This document shows positions 1 through 8,510 of a stretch of 64,000 nt of DNA, piece after piece. The notes below the pieces were generated by a model. The model worked only from the letters and a program-made list of their open reading frames with translations. It had not been told where the DNA came from and did not search any database. Where the stretch lies: NCBI RefSeq assembly GCF_001305575.3, contig NZ_CP012373.2:1054001-1118000 (forward strand), written 5' to 3'. Made by a program: the position numbers and the translations under genes. Source of the DNA: Beggiatoa leptomitoformis (lineage in GTDB: Bacteria; Pseudomonadota; Gammaproteobacteria; Beggiatoales; Beggiatoaceae). Position 1 is the stretch's first letter. Every line of letters starts with the position of its first letter.

Positions 1-140
1 GTTTCAACAATTTCACAGTGAAAGTCTATACCCAGTATGTCATGCACAAAGCTGTTGAAAATTTCAACATCGCAAAAGGCTTTTTTAAATATCACGCCGT
101 AACGTAGTGGGGCGACTTGTTTTATGTTGGTTTTGCTCAT
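1..140 (-). CDS. Rpn-family PD-(D/E)XK nuclease/transposase, first tandem copy (partial, runs off window start)
   Basis: Only the first 46 or so codons are inside the window. The reading frame starts at 140 with MSKTNIKQVVPLRYGVIF, the same start as the two complete copies that follow. The DNA is nearly identical to 960-1099 (for example aaaggc against gaaggc in the N-terminal region). It is preceded on its own strand by the same AGGT-type ribosome site as the next copy. The rest of the gene lies outside the window, so it cannot be said whether it is intact. Identification rests wholly on identity to the neighbouring copies. Confidence 0.8.
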   Translation of the reverse strand, partial: MSKTNIKQVAPLRYGVIFKKAFCDVEIFNSFVHDILGIDFHCEIVE

Positions 141-223
141 GATTAACCTGTTAAATGTTTCTGATGTTCAATAAAGCGATTGAACGCCTGTAATCAGTCA
201 CAGGAGTCTAATCGCTTCTTAAT

Positions 224-1099
224 CTAATTTTTTAACTGTTGAATTTCTTCCGCATTTAGCCCCGTTGCTTGTTCAATGGCTGCGGTATCTAAACCCAGTG
301 AGATTAATTTTTTTGCAATCTCTGTTTGTGTACTGGTTCGTCCTTGCATTAAGCCTTTCTCCATGCCTTTCTCAATGCCTTTCTCGATACCCTTCTCCAT
401 GCCCTCTTTAACCGCTTGTTCCCGCATTTCGCGTTTGGCTTTTTCGTCGTTGTATTCTTCAATCATCCAATAGCGTTCTTCTGGGGATATATCATCTTTT
501 TCAATGCGGTGGACTATTTTCTGAATTTCTGGGCGGTCATATTGGGATTCGTCAATTTCGCCGTCTAGGCTGTCATCTATGACTTGTAACCATTCACGGT
601 ATAGCGTGGGTGTATCGTCGTTAAGGTATTTAGGGCAGAGGTAAACAATTTTATGGGGAATTTCTCCCAGTGGTTCGCCACGCCAGTTTTTGGGGTCGAA
701 GTCTATGACGGATAATGGGGATTTATGTTTGTCGCCTGAGGTTAAAACAACGATGGTATAAACCGCTAAGTTAGGTCGGTAATCATAAGAATTTTTGATT
801 TGTTCTAGGAGTGCCGCGCAGTGGTAGTGTAAAAAACGGTCATAGTGGTCATGGTCTCTGCGGTGTTGGATGTCGACGATAATGCGTTTTTTCTTGTCTT
901 CAGCGTAGAGGTCAAAGCGGGGTTTGACATTGCCTATGATTGTGTCAAATTCTTTTTCGGTTTCAACAATTTCACAGTGAAAGTCTATACCCAGTATGTC
1001 ATGCACAAAGCTGTTGAAAATTTCAACATCGCAGAAGGCTTTTTTAAATATCACGCCGTAACGTAGTGGGACGACTTGTTTTATGTTGGTTTTGCTCAT
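224..1099 (-). CDS. Rpn-family recombination-promoting nuclease / PD-(D/E)XK transposase-like protein, second tandem copy
   Basis: 291 residues. The N-terminal half has the layout of the Rpn (PDDEXK_2, formerly 'transposase_31') family: LRYGVIFKKAF near residue 13, an acidic residue in RFDLYAED around 60-67, and IIVDIQHRRDHD around 73-84, where the family usually has E-x-Q and this copy has D-I-Q. The C-terminal part is charged and ends with a tetrapeptide-type repeat (KGMEKGIEKG around 235-252) followed by a short helical tail. E. coli Rpn proteins are Mg-dependent nucleases that promote RecA-independent recombination; that role is family knowledge, not shown here. The start is supported by an AGGT site about 6 bases upstream. 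It is one of three tandem copies separated by an equally conserved 83-bp spacer. Confidence 0.85.
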   Translation of the reverse strand: MSKTNIKQVVPLRYGVIFKKAFCDVEIFNSFVHDILGIDFHCEIVETEKEFDTIIGNVKPRFDLYAEDKKKRIIVDIQHRRDHDHYDRFLHYHCAALLEQIKNSYDYRPNLAVYTIVVLTSGDKHKSPLSVIDFDPKNWRGEPLGEIPHKIVYLCPKYLNDDTPTLYREWLQVIDDSLDGEIDESQYDRPEIQKIVHRIEKDDISPEERYWMIEEYNDEKAKREMREQAVKEGMEKGIEKGIEKGMEKGLMQGRTSTQTEIAKKLISLGLDTAAIEQATGLNAEEIQQLKN

Positions 1100-1182
1100 G
1101 ATTGACCTGTTAAATGTTTCTGATGTCCAATAAAGCGATTGAACGCCTGCAATCAGTCACAGGAGTCTAATCGCTTCTTGAT

Positions 1183-2082
1183 CTAATTTTTTAACTGTTG
1201 AATTTCTTCCGCATTTAGCCCTGTGGCTTGTTCAATGGCGGCGGTATCTAAACCCAGTGAGATTAATTTTTTCGCAATTTCTGTTTGTGTACTGGTTCGT
1301 CCTTCCATTAAGCCCTTCTCAATGCCTTTCTCGATGCCTTTCTCGATACCCTTCGCCATACCCTGTTCTATACCCTTCTCCATGCCCTCCTTAATCGCTT
1401 GTTCCCGCATTTCGCGTTTGGCTTTTTCGTCGTTGTATTCTTCAATCATCCAATAGCGTTCTTCTGGGGATATATCATCTTTTTCAATGCGGTGGACTAT
1501 TTTCTGAATTTCTGGGCGGTCATATTGGGATTCGTCAATTTCGCCGTCTAGGCTGTCATCTATGACTTGTAACCATTCACGGTATAGTGTGGGTGTATCG
1601 TCGTTTAAGTATTTAGGGCAGAGGTAAACAATTTTATGGGGAATTTCTCCCAGTGGTTCGCCACGCCAGTTTTTGGGGTCGAAGTCTATGACTGATAGTG
1701 GGGATTTATGTTTGTCGCCTGAGGTTAAAACAACGATGGTATAAACCGCTAAGTTAGGTCGGTAATCATAAGAATTTTTGATTTGTTCTAGGAGTGCCGC
1801 GCAGTGGTAGTGTAAAAAACGGTCATAGTGGTCATGGTCTCTGCGGTGTTGGATGTCGACGATAATGCGTTTTTTCTTGTCTTCAGCGTAGAGGTCAAAG
1901 CGGGGTTTGACATTGCCTATGATTGTGTCAAATTCTTTTTCGGTTTCAACAATTTCACAGTGAAAGTCTATACCCAGTATGTCATGCACAAAGCTGTTGA
2001 AAATTTCAACATCGCAGAAGGCTTTTTTAAATATTACGCCGTAACGTAGTGGGACGACTTGTTTTATGTTGGTTTTGCTCAT
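1183..2082 (-). CDS. Rpn-family recombination-promoting nuclease / PD-(D/E)XK transposase-like protein, third tandem copy
   Basis: 299 residues from the start homologous to the other copies (MSKTNIKQ at 2082). An in-frame ATG exists at 2109 and would add nine residues, but the shared AGGT-type site and start of the neighbours favour 2082. Over most of its length it is identical or almost identical to the copy at 224-1099. The difference is in the KG-rich repeat tract, which is 24 bp (8 residues) longer here and reads KGIEQGMAKGIEKGIEKG. The upstream spacer differs from the other two copies after about 2095, so this is the promoter-proximal edge of the tandem array. Function as for the second copy. 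Confidence 0.85.
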   Translation of the reverse strand: MSKTNIKQVVPLRYGVIFKKAFCDVEIFNSFVHDILGIDFHCEIVETEKEFDTIIGNVKPRFDLYAEDKKKRIIVDIQHRRDHDHYDRFLHYHCAALLEQIKNSYDYRPNLAVYTIVVLTSGDKHKSPLSVIDFDPKNWRGEPLGEIPHKIVYLCPKYLNDDTPTLYREWLQVIDDSLDGEIDESQYDRPEIQKIVHRIEKDDISPEERYWMIEEYNDEKAKREMREQAIKEGMEKGIEQGMAKGIEKGIEKGIEKGLMEGRTSTQTEIAKKLISLGLDTAAIEQATGLNAEEIQQLKN

Positions 2083-2150
2083 GATTGACCTGTTAATAGA
2101 TAACATCAATTCTTGCTGGAACTAAGGTAGTTCATTGTCTAAAGGGATTT

Positions 2151-2201
2151 GTCTGAATCAGAATTAAAAAAATTAATTATTGGGTAAATTCTGATTCAGA
2201 C
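2151..2201. terminator. Perfect 15-bp inverted repeat GTCTGAATCAGAATT, likely terminator/dispersed element downstream of the porin
   Basis: The arms 2151-2165 and 2187-2201 are exact reverse complements with a 21-base AT-rich loop. The element lies directly 3' of the FadL-type gene (stop at 2212) and 5' of the third Rpn copy, so it could end the porin transcript. The same arm sequence recurs at 42596, 42678, 55811 and 61754, so it is also a dispersed repeat. Confidence 0.6.
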
Positions 2202-2211
2202 GAGCAGAAAA

Positions 2212-3504
2212 TTAGAATCGTAAACTCCATCCTAATTCAAGTTCGTATTCTTGTAGTTGAATACTCCCCGTTTGTGTGCCTGTATTTGGGTTTGTTCCAT
2301 TGATGGTTTTTTCTGGGGCATACATAAAGGATAAATTTAATTCGTTTTGTTTATCCAGTAAATGACTGAACCCAAAGGTTATATGTTGGCTGATTGTTGC
2401 AGGGGCAAGAATATTAAACAGGGCTTGGGTTGAGGGTATCACGCTTGTTGCATGGCTGTAGCCTGCGCGTAATGTCCAGTCTTCGTTATATTCCCATTGC
2501 ACGCCAAATTTAATAACGTCGGTATCTTTCCAGCCAAATCCTAAACCGTTATCTGTGCCAAGTAGCGTATCTCCAAATGTAAAGGTTAAGTCTGAGGCGT
2601 TGCTAATGGCGGCGACATCAGAAAATTCAATTCGTTGCCAGTCTAATAAAAAGGTTAATTCGGGCGTGGCTTTAAAAGCGGTGCCGATGGTAAACGTTGG
2701 TGGTGTATCAAAATCTCCTTGTTCTGCGAATAGACCTTTGTAGTCGTCAAACGCGCTCATGTAAAGACGGCTTTGATAAGATGCACCAACAGAAAATTGT
2801 TCGGTTAATTCGCCAAACCAACCGACCCGTAAACCACCGCCATAAGAGTAGTCGTAGCCGTTATTGGTTAAAGATTCGGGGGCATTGGAAAATGGGCTGA
2901 AAGGGGCTAAACCGTAGGCTTTAAACCATTGTACGGCGACAATGGGCATGATGCCGATGGTATGTTGTGCATTGATTTTATAGGCGTAGGGTATGCCCAT
3001 GAATATTTGGGCTAAATCGACACCTGTTGGTGAGCTGGCTTGTCCATAGGGGTTATTAAATGGGGCAAAAACGGTTGTTGGGTATTCGGTATTCATGCCA
3101 CCGTTGCCACTAATCGCAACACCTATACTGCTGTATTCATTTAGTAATTTGTTGTAGGTAATATATGGAATTGGAAAGTATTCTTTGTCACTGTCATAGG
3201 TGCCGGGTGTAATGGTTGCAGGGCCGAGTGGGGGGGGAACGGATGAGCCGTTATCGTCTGCGGTGTAGCTACGGCGAGGGGAAAAAATTGATAATCCCAT
3301 TTCAAAACGGTTGCCTACACCAACCATTAGCGCGGGATTTGTCCCTGCACTGAGTCCTTCTAGGGGAAGGGCAACACCTGCCCCTGCAAGGGCTTTACTT
3401 TTTGTCCCGAATCCATGTGCTAAATAGCCATTCGTTGCCCATAGACAAGGGGATTGTGTTGTTAGCAATAGACTGATGATAATATAAGTTTTTTTTAATT
3501 GCAT
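2212..3504 (-). CDS. FadL/OmpP1/TodX-family outer membrane beta-barrel porin
   Basis: 430 residues, close to family size. Residues 1-24 are a signal peptide ending near CLWATNGY, and the mature protein begins NGYLAHGFGTKSKALAGAGV, the typical FadL N-terminal 'hatch' with an N-x-x-x-x-G-x-x-x-x-A-x-G-G-A-type pattern and a following NPA motif (GTNPALMVGV). The rest alternates aromatic and polar residues as in a 14-strand barrel and ends with the aromatic residue of LGWSLRF, the usual outer-membrane C-terminal signature. Family members take up long-chain fatty acids or other hydrophobic compounds across the outer membrane; the substrate here is unknown. A GGAG site lies about 9 bases before the start. 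It is a single-gene unit followed by the palindrome at 2151-2201. Confidence 0.85.
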   Translation of the reverse strand: MQLKKTYIIISLLLTTQSPCLWATNGYLAHGFGTKSKALAGAGVALPLEGLSAGTNPALMVGVGNRFEMGLSIFSPRRSYTADDNGSSVPPPLGPATITPGTYDSDKEYFPIPYITYNKLLNEYSSIGVAISGNGGMNTEYPTTVFAPFNNPYGQASSPTGVDLAQIFMGIPYAYKINAQHTIGIMPIVAVQWFKAYGLAPFSPFSNAPESLTNNGYDYSYGGGLRVGWFGELTEQFSVGASYQSRLYMSAFDDYKGLFAEQGDFDTPPTFTIGTAFKATPELTFLLDWQRIEFSDVAAISNASDLTFTFGDTLLGTDNGLGFGWKDTDVIKFGVQWEYNEDWTLRAGYSHATSVIPSTQALFNILAPATISQHITFGFSHLLDKQNELNLSFMYAPEKTINGTNPNTGTQTGSIQLQEYELELGWSLRF

Positions 3505-3657
3505 AGCATTATTCTCCTTGTTGTTCTTTATTTCTTCTAAAGGTGATAGTCATCTTGGATGACTTGTCTATTAGGTTGCTAAACAAGGAGAATTGTCAAT
3601 CATTTCTAAAATGATATATTTTTATTTATATAAAGCTGAAAAATTTAAGATAAACCA

Positions 3658-5145
3658 TCATGATGTTATTACACAAGCCCGTTGTTTGATAACAATCAAG
3701 GTAATATCGTCCATTGGGCGCATTGCGCCGAGATGGTTATGCACATCGGCAATCACGGCTCTTTTAATCAGTTTTGCAGATAAATCCCAATGTTGGCTGA
3801 TAACTTCGCATAAGCGTTTAATACCGTACAATTCGCGTTTGTGATTTAACGCTTCTGTAACGCCGTCGGTATAAAGTACAATCCCTTCATTTTCTTGTAA
3901 ATATATGTCTTTGTGTGCAATCCAGTTTTCTATATCAGGTTCAAGCCCAACGATAAAACCTAAATCACGTGTATCAATCCGTTTAACAATGCCATAACTA
4001 TCAATAAATAATACTTCTTCATGTTGTCCGCTTAGTCGTACTTTGCCTTGTTCGTAATCTAAGAGGGAGAGGGTTAGGTTTTTATCTGAATCCATGCGTT
4101 GCACGTTGTCGTAAATCGCACGATTTAAAACGGATAAAAATAGTTTGGGGTCGGTTACATTATTGGTCAGTAGGGTGCGCACAGCCATTTGTACCATGAG
4201 CATTAACACGCCACTTTCTAAGCCATGTCCTGTTACGTCGCCAATGCCAATTTTAATCGAGCCATTGCTTTGTAAAACATCATAATAATCGCCACCAACT
4301 TCTGTCGCAGGTTCCATGCAGACGGCAATATCGAGTTCTTCAATCCCTGCTAGTTCGTATTCTTTTGGTAAAACCATTTGTTGTAAACGGCGGGTAACTG
4401 ATAATTCGGTTTCCATGCGTTGGTTATCGGCTTTTAGTAGGTTGTTTAGTATTGATATTTCGCGCAAAGCATAGCGTAACGCATTTTCTTGTAGATTAAT
4501 CCGTTTAACCACAAAACCGATAATGGAGAGGGATAAAAGAATCGCAATTCCGCCTAAGGTAGTTACTTGTTTTACGGTTTGTTGGTAAGCAATGGTTGCG
4601 GCTTGTAGTGATTTTTCTGCTTCGACTTCGCGGGCGTGGCGAATTTCTTGTAATTCGCTAATAATTTGATTACTAATGATTTGAGCATGTGCTAGTAGTT
4701 GTTTTGCGGTGTTCATTTGTCCTGATTGTGCATAATCTACTACTTTTCCTAATGTTGCTTGTCCTTGAGCAAGGATGGCTTTTTGGTTTTCTAGGAGTTG
4801 ATATTCATGTGGACTGAGGTTCAGGTGATACAATTGTTCGCGTGATTTTAGAAACTCTCTGGCGTATTCGCTAAATTTTTCCCATTCAGCATCAATTTCG
4901 AAAGGGTCTGTCATGTTTGTAATATTGTAAACACTGATAATGCGTTCTCGTACTAAGTCACGCATATAATTAATTAATTTATACTTTACGTTATTTTCTG
5001 TTACTAAGGTTTCTAGTTGTTGATTAACCGTTGTTAAGCTAGATAGGCCTAAGATGGCGGCAAGTGTCAATACAGACAAGATGCTGATAAATCCTAGTAA
5101 TACTAAGACGGCTTGTCTTTTTGAAAGAGTCGTATGGTTTTGCAT
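3658..5145 (-). CDS. Membrane-anchored SpoIIE/RsbU-type PP2C serine phosphatase
   Basis: 495 residues. A transmembrane helix at about 13-34 and a second at about 193-213 flank a mostly helical periplasmic region resembling a four-helix-bundle sensor (LETLVTENNVKYKLINYM onward). A short coiled segment (ISILNNLLKADNQRMETE) joins to a SpoIIE phosphatase domain from about residue 255 to the end, with the metal-binding signatures VGGDYYDVL and GDVTGHGLESG and the late YTDGVTEA motif. Such enzymes dephosphorylate anti-sigma-factor antagonists or feed two-component outputs. No STAS or HATPase partner is adjacent, so the target is not evident. It is transcribed divergently from pmbA across a 271-bp gap. 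Confidence 0.85.
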   Translation of the reverse strand: MQNHTTLSKRQAVLVLLGFISILSVLTLAAILGLSSLTTVNQQLETLVTENNVKYKLINYMRDLVRERIISVYNITNMTDPFEIDAEWEKFSEYAREFLKSREQLYHLNLSPHEYQLLENQKAILAQGQATLGKVVDYAQSGQMNTAKQLLAHAQIISNQIISELQEIRHAREVEAEKSLQAATIAYQQTVKQVTTLGGIAILLSLSIIGFVVKRINLQENALRYALREISILNNLLKADNQRMETELSVTRRLQQMVLPKEYELAGIEELDIAVCMEPATEVGGDYYDVLQSNGSIKIGIGDVTGHGLESGVLMLMVQMAVRTLLTNNVTDPKLFLSVLNRAIYDNVQRMDSDKNLTLSLLDYEQGKVRLSGQHEEVLFIDSYGIVKRIDTRDLGFIVGLEPDIENWIAHKDIYLQENEGIVLYTDGVTEALNHKRELYGIKRLCEVISQHWDLSAKLIKRAVIADVHNHLGAMRPMDDITLIVIKQRACVITS

Positions 5146-5416
5146 AAAAGTAATGACCTAGTGTGTTTTATCTTGCATTCCGTTATTGGTCATTGGTGAT
5201 TGTAATCAGCATAAGTTTTTTTTACTAAGAATATTCAGATAAGTAGCTTTAGCATTCGGTTATAACTTGAATAAATGGAGAGTGGCTTCAAACAGTTTTT
5301 TCTGTTATTTCGGGTTATGATGTGGCGGTAAATGAAATAATTTTCGTGTGTAACTGTCTTGTTATAAAAAAGATGGTTATGTTGGTGTTTATGCTTTTTT
5401 CCTAATAATTAATGAT

Positions 5417-6739
5417 ATGCAACAACAAGAACTAGAACAACGACTCGCTTTTATTCTTTCTCAGGCTAAACAAAAAGGTGCAAGCAGTGCTGAAGCGAGT
5501 CTGCGCCTTAGTCATGGGCAATCTATTAATGTACGCAATGGTAATGTGGATACGATAGAACATCAGCAAAGTAAAGGGTTTGCGATTACTGTTTATAAGG
5601 GACAGCGTACAGGTTCTGCGAGTAGTACCGATTTGAGCGATAGCGCGATTGTTGAAACCGTCAGCGCGGCTTGTGATATTGCTAGCTATACACAAGCTGA
5701 TGAGTGTGCAGGGTTAGCGGATGCGCGTTTAATGGCAACCAATATTCCTGATTTGGATTTATATCATGCGTGGGAACTGAGTACCGAGCAGGCAATAGCA
5801 CTTGCTCTCACGACTGAACAGGCTGCGTTAGCGGTTGATAGTCGTATTAAGCAGGTGGACAACAGTAGTGTTGATAAGGGTCAAATCACGCGGATATATG
5901 GTAATTCTCATGGGTTTATGGGGAGTTGGACAAGCAGCAGTTATTCAATCAGTTGTCGAGTCATCGCTCAGGAAGCCGAAGGGCAAATGCAGCGTGATTC
6001 TTGGTACACCGCTGGTCGTGACCCGCAGTTGTTAGCGTCTGCTGATAGTGTGGGACGTACTGCCGCAGAGCGGGCATTAAAACGTTTAAATCCACGACAG
6101 GTTAAAACACAACAAGCCCCTGTTTTATTCAGCGCGACAGCCGCCGTCAGTTTGTTAGGGCATTTTATTGGGGCCATTGGTGGAACGAGTTTATATCGTA
6201 AGTCTTCTTTTTTATTGGATGCAGTGGGGAAACAAATTTTTCCTACAATAATGCATATTCGAGAAAATCCTCATTTGTTAAAGGGCTTAAGCAGTGCGCC
6301 ATTTGATGGTGAGGGGGTTGCAACGCAAGCTCGGGATTTGGTGACGGCGGGTGTGTTGCAGGGCTATGTTTTAGATAGTTATACCGCGCGTAAATTGGGG
6401 TTACAAACCACAGGTAATGCAGGTGGTATTTATAATTTACAAGTGGATAGTACGGCGGGTGATTTGGATAGTTTGTTACAACAATTGGGGACAGGTTTGT
6501 ATATAACGGATTTAATGGGAATGGGGGTTAATTTGCTCACGGGGCATTATTCGCGTGGTGCGGGTGGGTTTTGGGTGGAAAACGGTAAAATTCAGTTTCC
6601 TGTGCAAGAAATCACTATTGCGGGCAATTTGGTGGAGATGTTTCAATCTATACAAGCTATTGGTAATGATGTAGAAAAGCGTGGTAGTGTGGCAACGGGT
6701 TCGTGGTTGTTACCAACGATGATGATTGCAGGACATTGA
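5417..6739 (+). CDS. pmbA: PmbA/TldE-type metalloprotease subunit
   Basis: 440 residues, about the family's usual 450. The N-terminal region has the PmbA/TldD signature (ASSAEASLRLSHGQSINVRN, EHQQSKGFAITVYKGQRTG) and the C-terminal half has the conserved GEGVATQ, LDSYTARKLG and glycine-rich TGHYSRGAGGFWVENG segments. PmbA (TldE) forms a heterodimer with TldD and helps process modified peptides such as microcins and the CcdA antitoxin; the HExxH zinc site belongs to TldD and is absent here, as expected. No tldD lies in the window. No strong ribosome site is visible before the ATG, but no better in-frame start exists. Confidence 0.92.
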   Translation: MQQQELEQRLAFILSQAKQKGASSAEASLRLSHGQSINVRNGNVDTIEHQQSKGFAITVYKGQRTGSASSTDLSDSAIVETVSAACDIASYTQADECAGLADARLMATNIPDLDLYHAWELSTEQAIALALTTEQAALAVDSRIKQVDNSSVDKGQITRIYGNSHGFMGSWTSSSYSISCRVIAQEAEGQMQRDSWYTAGRDPQLLASADSVGRTAAERALKRLNPRQVKTQQAPVLFSATAAVSLLGHFIGAIGGTSLYRKSSFLLDAVGKQIFPTIMHIRENPHLLKGLSSAPFDGEGVATQARDLVTAGVLQGYVLDSYTARKLGLQTTGNAGGIYNLQVDSTAGDLDSLLQQLGTGLYITDLMGMGVNLLTGHYSRGAGGFWVENGKIQFPVQEITIAGNLVEMFQSIQAIGNDVEKRGSVATGSWLLPTMMIAGH

Positions 6740-6887
6740 TAATTTTTAAAATTGCTTATTTTTAGGATTTTTAAAGACGCTAGATAAAAACCGTATGCAG
6801 TGGCGATTATAAAAATGTGCTAATACGCCTTTTTAATTTAAGTGTATATAAAACCCCTTTCATTCCTTTTAAATTAATGAGAAATAT

Positions 6888-8462
6888 ATGTCATCAGAAC
6901 AGCAAGATAGTTATGACGCATTACCCTATTTGTCTAATGTAATGCACTATACCCAGCCTTATCATATTGCGGCAATTGCGCAGTTGTTTGGTATGAATCC
7001 ACCGCGTCCTGAAACAGCGCGAATTTTGGAGCTAGGTTGTGCAAATGGTGGAAATATTGTGGCAACAGCACATGCTTTTCCGCAAGCTACGTGTGTTGGT
7101 ATTGAGTTGTCTGCCCGTCAAGTCGCTATGGCAAACGGTATTATTCAACATTTAGATTTGAAAAATATTGTTGTTAAGCAAATGGATATTTTAGACTTTA
7201 GCGAACAAGAGGGCATGTTTGATTATATTATTGCACATGGTATTTACACGTGGGTAACAGCCGATGTGCAGGAAAAAATTCTACGTATTTGTCAGCAACA
7301 TTTAAATCCAAATGGTATCGCTTATATCAGTTATAACACTAAACCCGGTTGGAATATGCGTGGCACTATTCGGGATATGATGTTGTACCATACGAAGTCT
7401 ATTAAAGACCCGCATGAAAAAGTTGTACAAATGCGAGCGTTATGGCAGTTTTTAGCAGAAACAACACAGGCAGGACGAGATTCTTATAGTCTATTTTTGA
7501 ATGAGGAATTCAAATTATTTGCAGAATTTGATGAATCTTATTTATTTCATGATTTCTTAGAGGCTGAGAATAATCCTTTATATTTACATGAGTTTGTTGA
7601 GCAAGCAAGTGCGCATGATTTGGTTTATGTGGGGGATACGTATTTACATACAATGTTAGCCAGCAATTTCCCGCCTGAGATTGCTAATACCTTGAGTTTG
7701 TTTAAAGATGATTTAGTACATCAAGAGCAGTATATGGATTTTTTACGCAATCGGCATTTTCGCCATTCATTGCTATGTCATAAAAATACGCCTTTACAAC
7801 GTGCTATTTCAGCAGAACGATTGATTAATTTATATGCTGTTTCTACCTTAGAAGAAGTGCAAGATACGCAAGTACCCGCAGGTAAAACCGTCTTTGCCAA
7901 TCGTTTGGGCAATTTGGTAACAGATAATCCTATTATTATTGCGGGATTACATTGTTTACGTGAGCAATTCCCACAGTCTATGCAGTTATCCGATTTAGTC
8001 GCACAGGTTAAATTACGCTTACCCAGCGATTTAGTCGTTGATAGTGCTACGATAGAACACAATCTAGCCGATATTTTATTACAGGTTTATACCAAGGGGC
8101 TGATTGAATTACATGCTTGTCCCTTGCCATTTGTCATTACTGTTAGTGATAAGCCTAAAGCCAGCACGTTGGCACAATGGCGAATCACACAAGGTATTAA
8201 AGCCTCTAATCTGCGTTTTGAAACATTGACTATAGAACATCCTGTTGGCGGTTTGATTTTGCCGTATTTGGATGGCACGCGAGATAGAGCGGCATTAATT
8301 GCGTTGTTACAAGAAAAAGTGAGCAGTGGCGAATTGTTATTTGATGTGAAAAAAGAAGGCAATGAAGTTGAATTGACGGCTGCACAAGCTCAAACAGTAT
8401 TAGCACAAGCCTTAGAGGAATCTTTGCAGTTGTTGGCAAGGTCAGCAATGTTAGTTGCTTAA
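6888..8462 (+). CDS. Class I SAM-dependent methyltransferase with methyltransferase regulatory domain
   Basis: 524 residues. The N-terminal third is a Rossmann methyltransferase with motif I ILELGCANGGN at about 46-56, an acidic ribose-binding residue in CVGIELSARQ, and FDYIIAHGIYTWV at the motif IV position. The central region (about 210-330) matches the methyltransferase regulatory domain often fused to such enzymes, and the C-terminal 200 residues look like a winged-helix module of the PKMT type (LPYLDGTRDRAALIALL). Relatives include enzymes thought to methylate lysines of outer-membrane proteins, but the substrate cannot be read from sequence. It is a single gene, convergent with rpoH across a shared hairpin. 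Confidence 0.8.
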   Translation: MSSEQQDSYDALPYLSNVMHYTQPYHIAAIAQLFGMNPPRPETARILELGCANGGNIVATAHAFPQATCVGIELSARQVAMANGIIQHLDLKNIVVKQMDILDFSEQEGMFDYIIAHGIYTWVTADVQEKILRICQQHLNPNGIAYISYNTKPGWNMRGTIRDMMLYHTKSIKDPHEKVVQMRALWQFLAETTQAGRDSYSLFLNEEFKLFAEFDESYLFHDFLEAENNPLYLHEFVEQASAHDLVYVGDTYLHTMLASNFPPEIANTLSLFKDDLVHQEQYMDFLRNRHFRHSLLCHKNTPLQRAISAERLINLYAVSTLEEVQDTQVPAGKTVFANRLGNLVTDNPIIIAGLHCLREQFPQSMQLSDLVAQVKLRLPSDLVVDSATIEHNLADILLQVYTKGLIELHACPLPFVITVSDKPKASTLAQWRITQGIKASNLRFETLTIEHPVGGLILPYLDGTRDRAALIALLQEKVSSGELLFDVKKEGNEVELTAAQAQTVLAQALEESLQLLARSAMLVA

Positions 8463-8473
8463 TTACCGTGATG

Positions 8474-8500
8474 AAAGGCGGACTTGCTCCGCCTTTTATG
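8474..8500. terminator. Bidirectional intrinsic terminator between the methyltransferase and rpoH
   Basis: AAAGGCGGA (8474-8482) pairs perfectly with TCCGCCTTT (8488-8496) around a 5-base loop, followed by TTTT on the plus strand and preceded by AAA for the minus strand. It sits in the 48-bp gap between convergent stop codons. Confidence 0.85.
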
Positions 8501-8510
8501 AAAGACTTAA

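Larger units (their letters stand above)
1..2096. repeat. Tandem amplification of an Rpn gene plus its spacer (units of 959 and 983 bp)
   Basis: Position 1 aligns with 960, and start codons fall at 140, 1099 and 2082, giving unit lengths of 959 and 983 bp. The spacer (141-223 and 1100-1182) differs at only a few bases. The 24-bp unit-length difference lies entirely in the 12-bp periodic tract encoding the K-G-[IM]-[EA] repeats (about 344-412 and 1304-1392). Confidence 0.9.

Noticed and set aside
276-473. Plus-strand open frame rich in F/S/P opposite the KG repeat of the Rpn gene
   Set aside because: It is the mirror of the repeat on the other strand, recurs at 1223-1456 for the same reason, and has no ribosome site.
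1-2100. CRISPR-like array because of the repeated units at the window start
   Set aside because: The repeats are gene-sized tandem copies with coding continuity, not short repeats with spacers.
2083-2109. Upstream start for the third Rpn copy (nine extra residues)
   Set aside because: The neighbouring copies start at the equivalent of 2082 and share its ribosome site.
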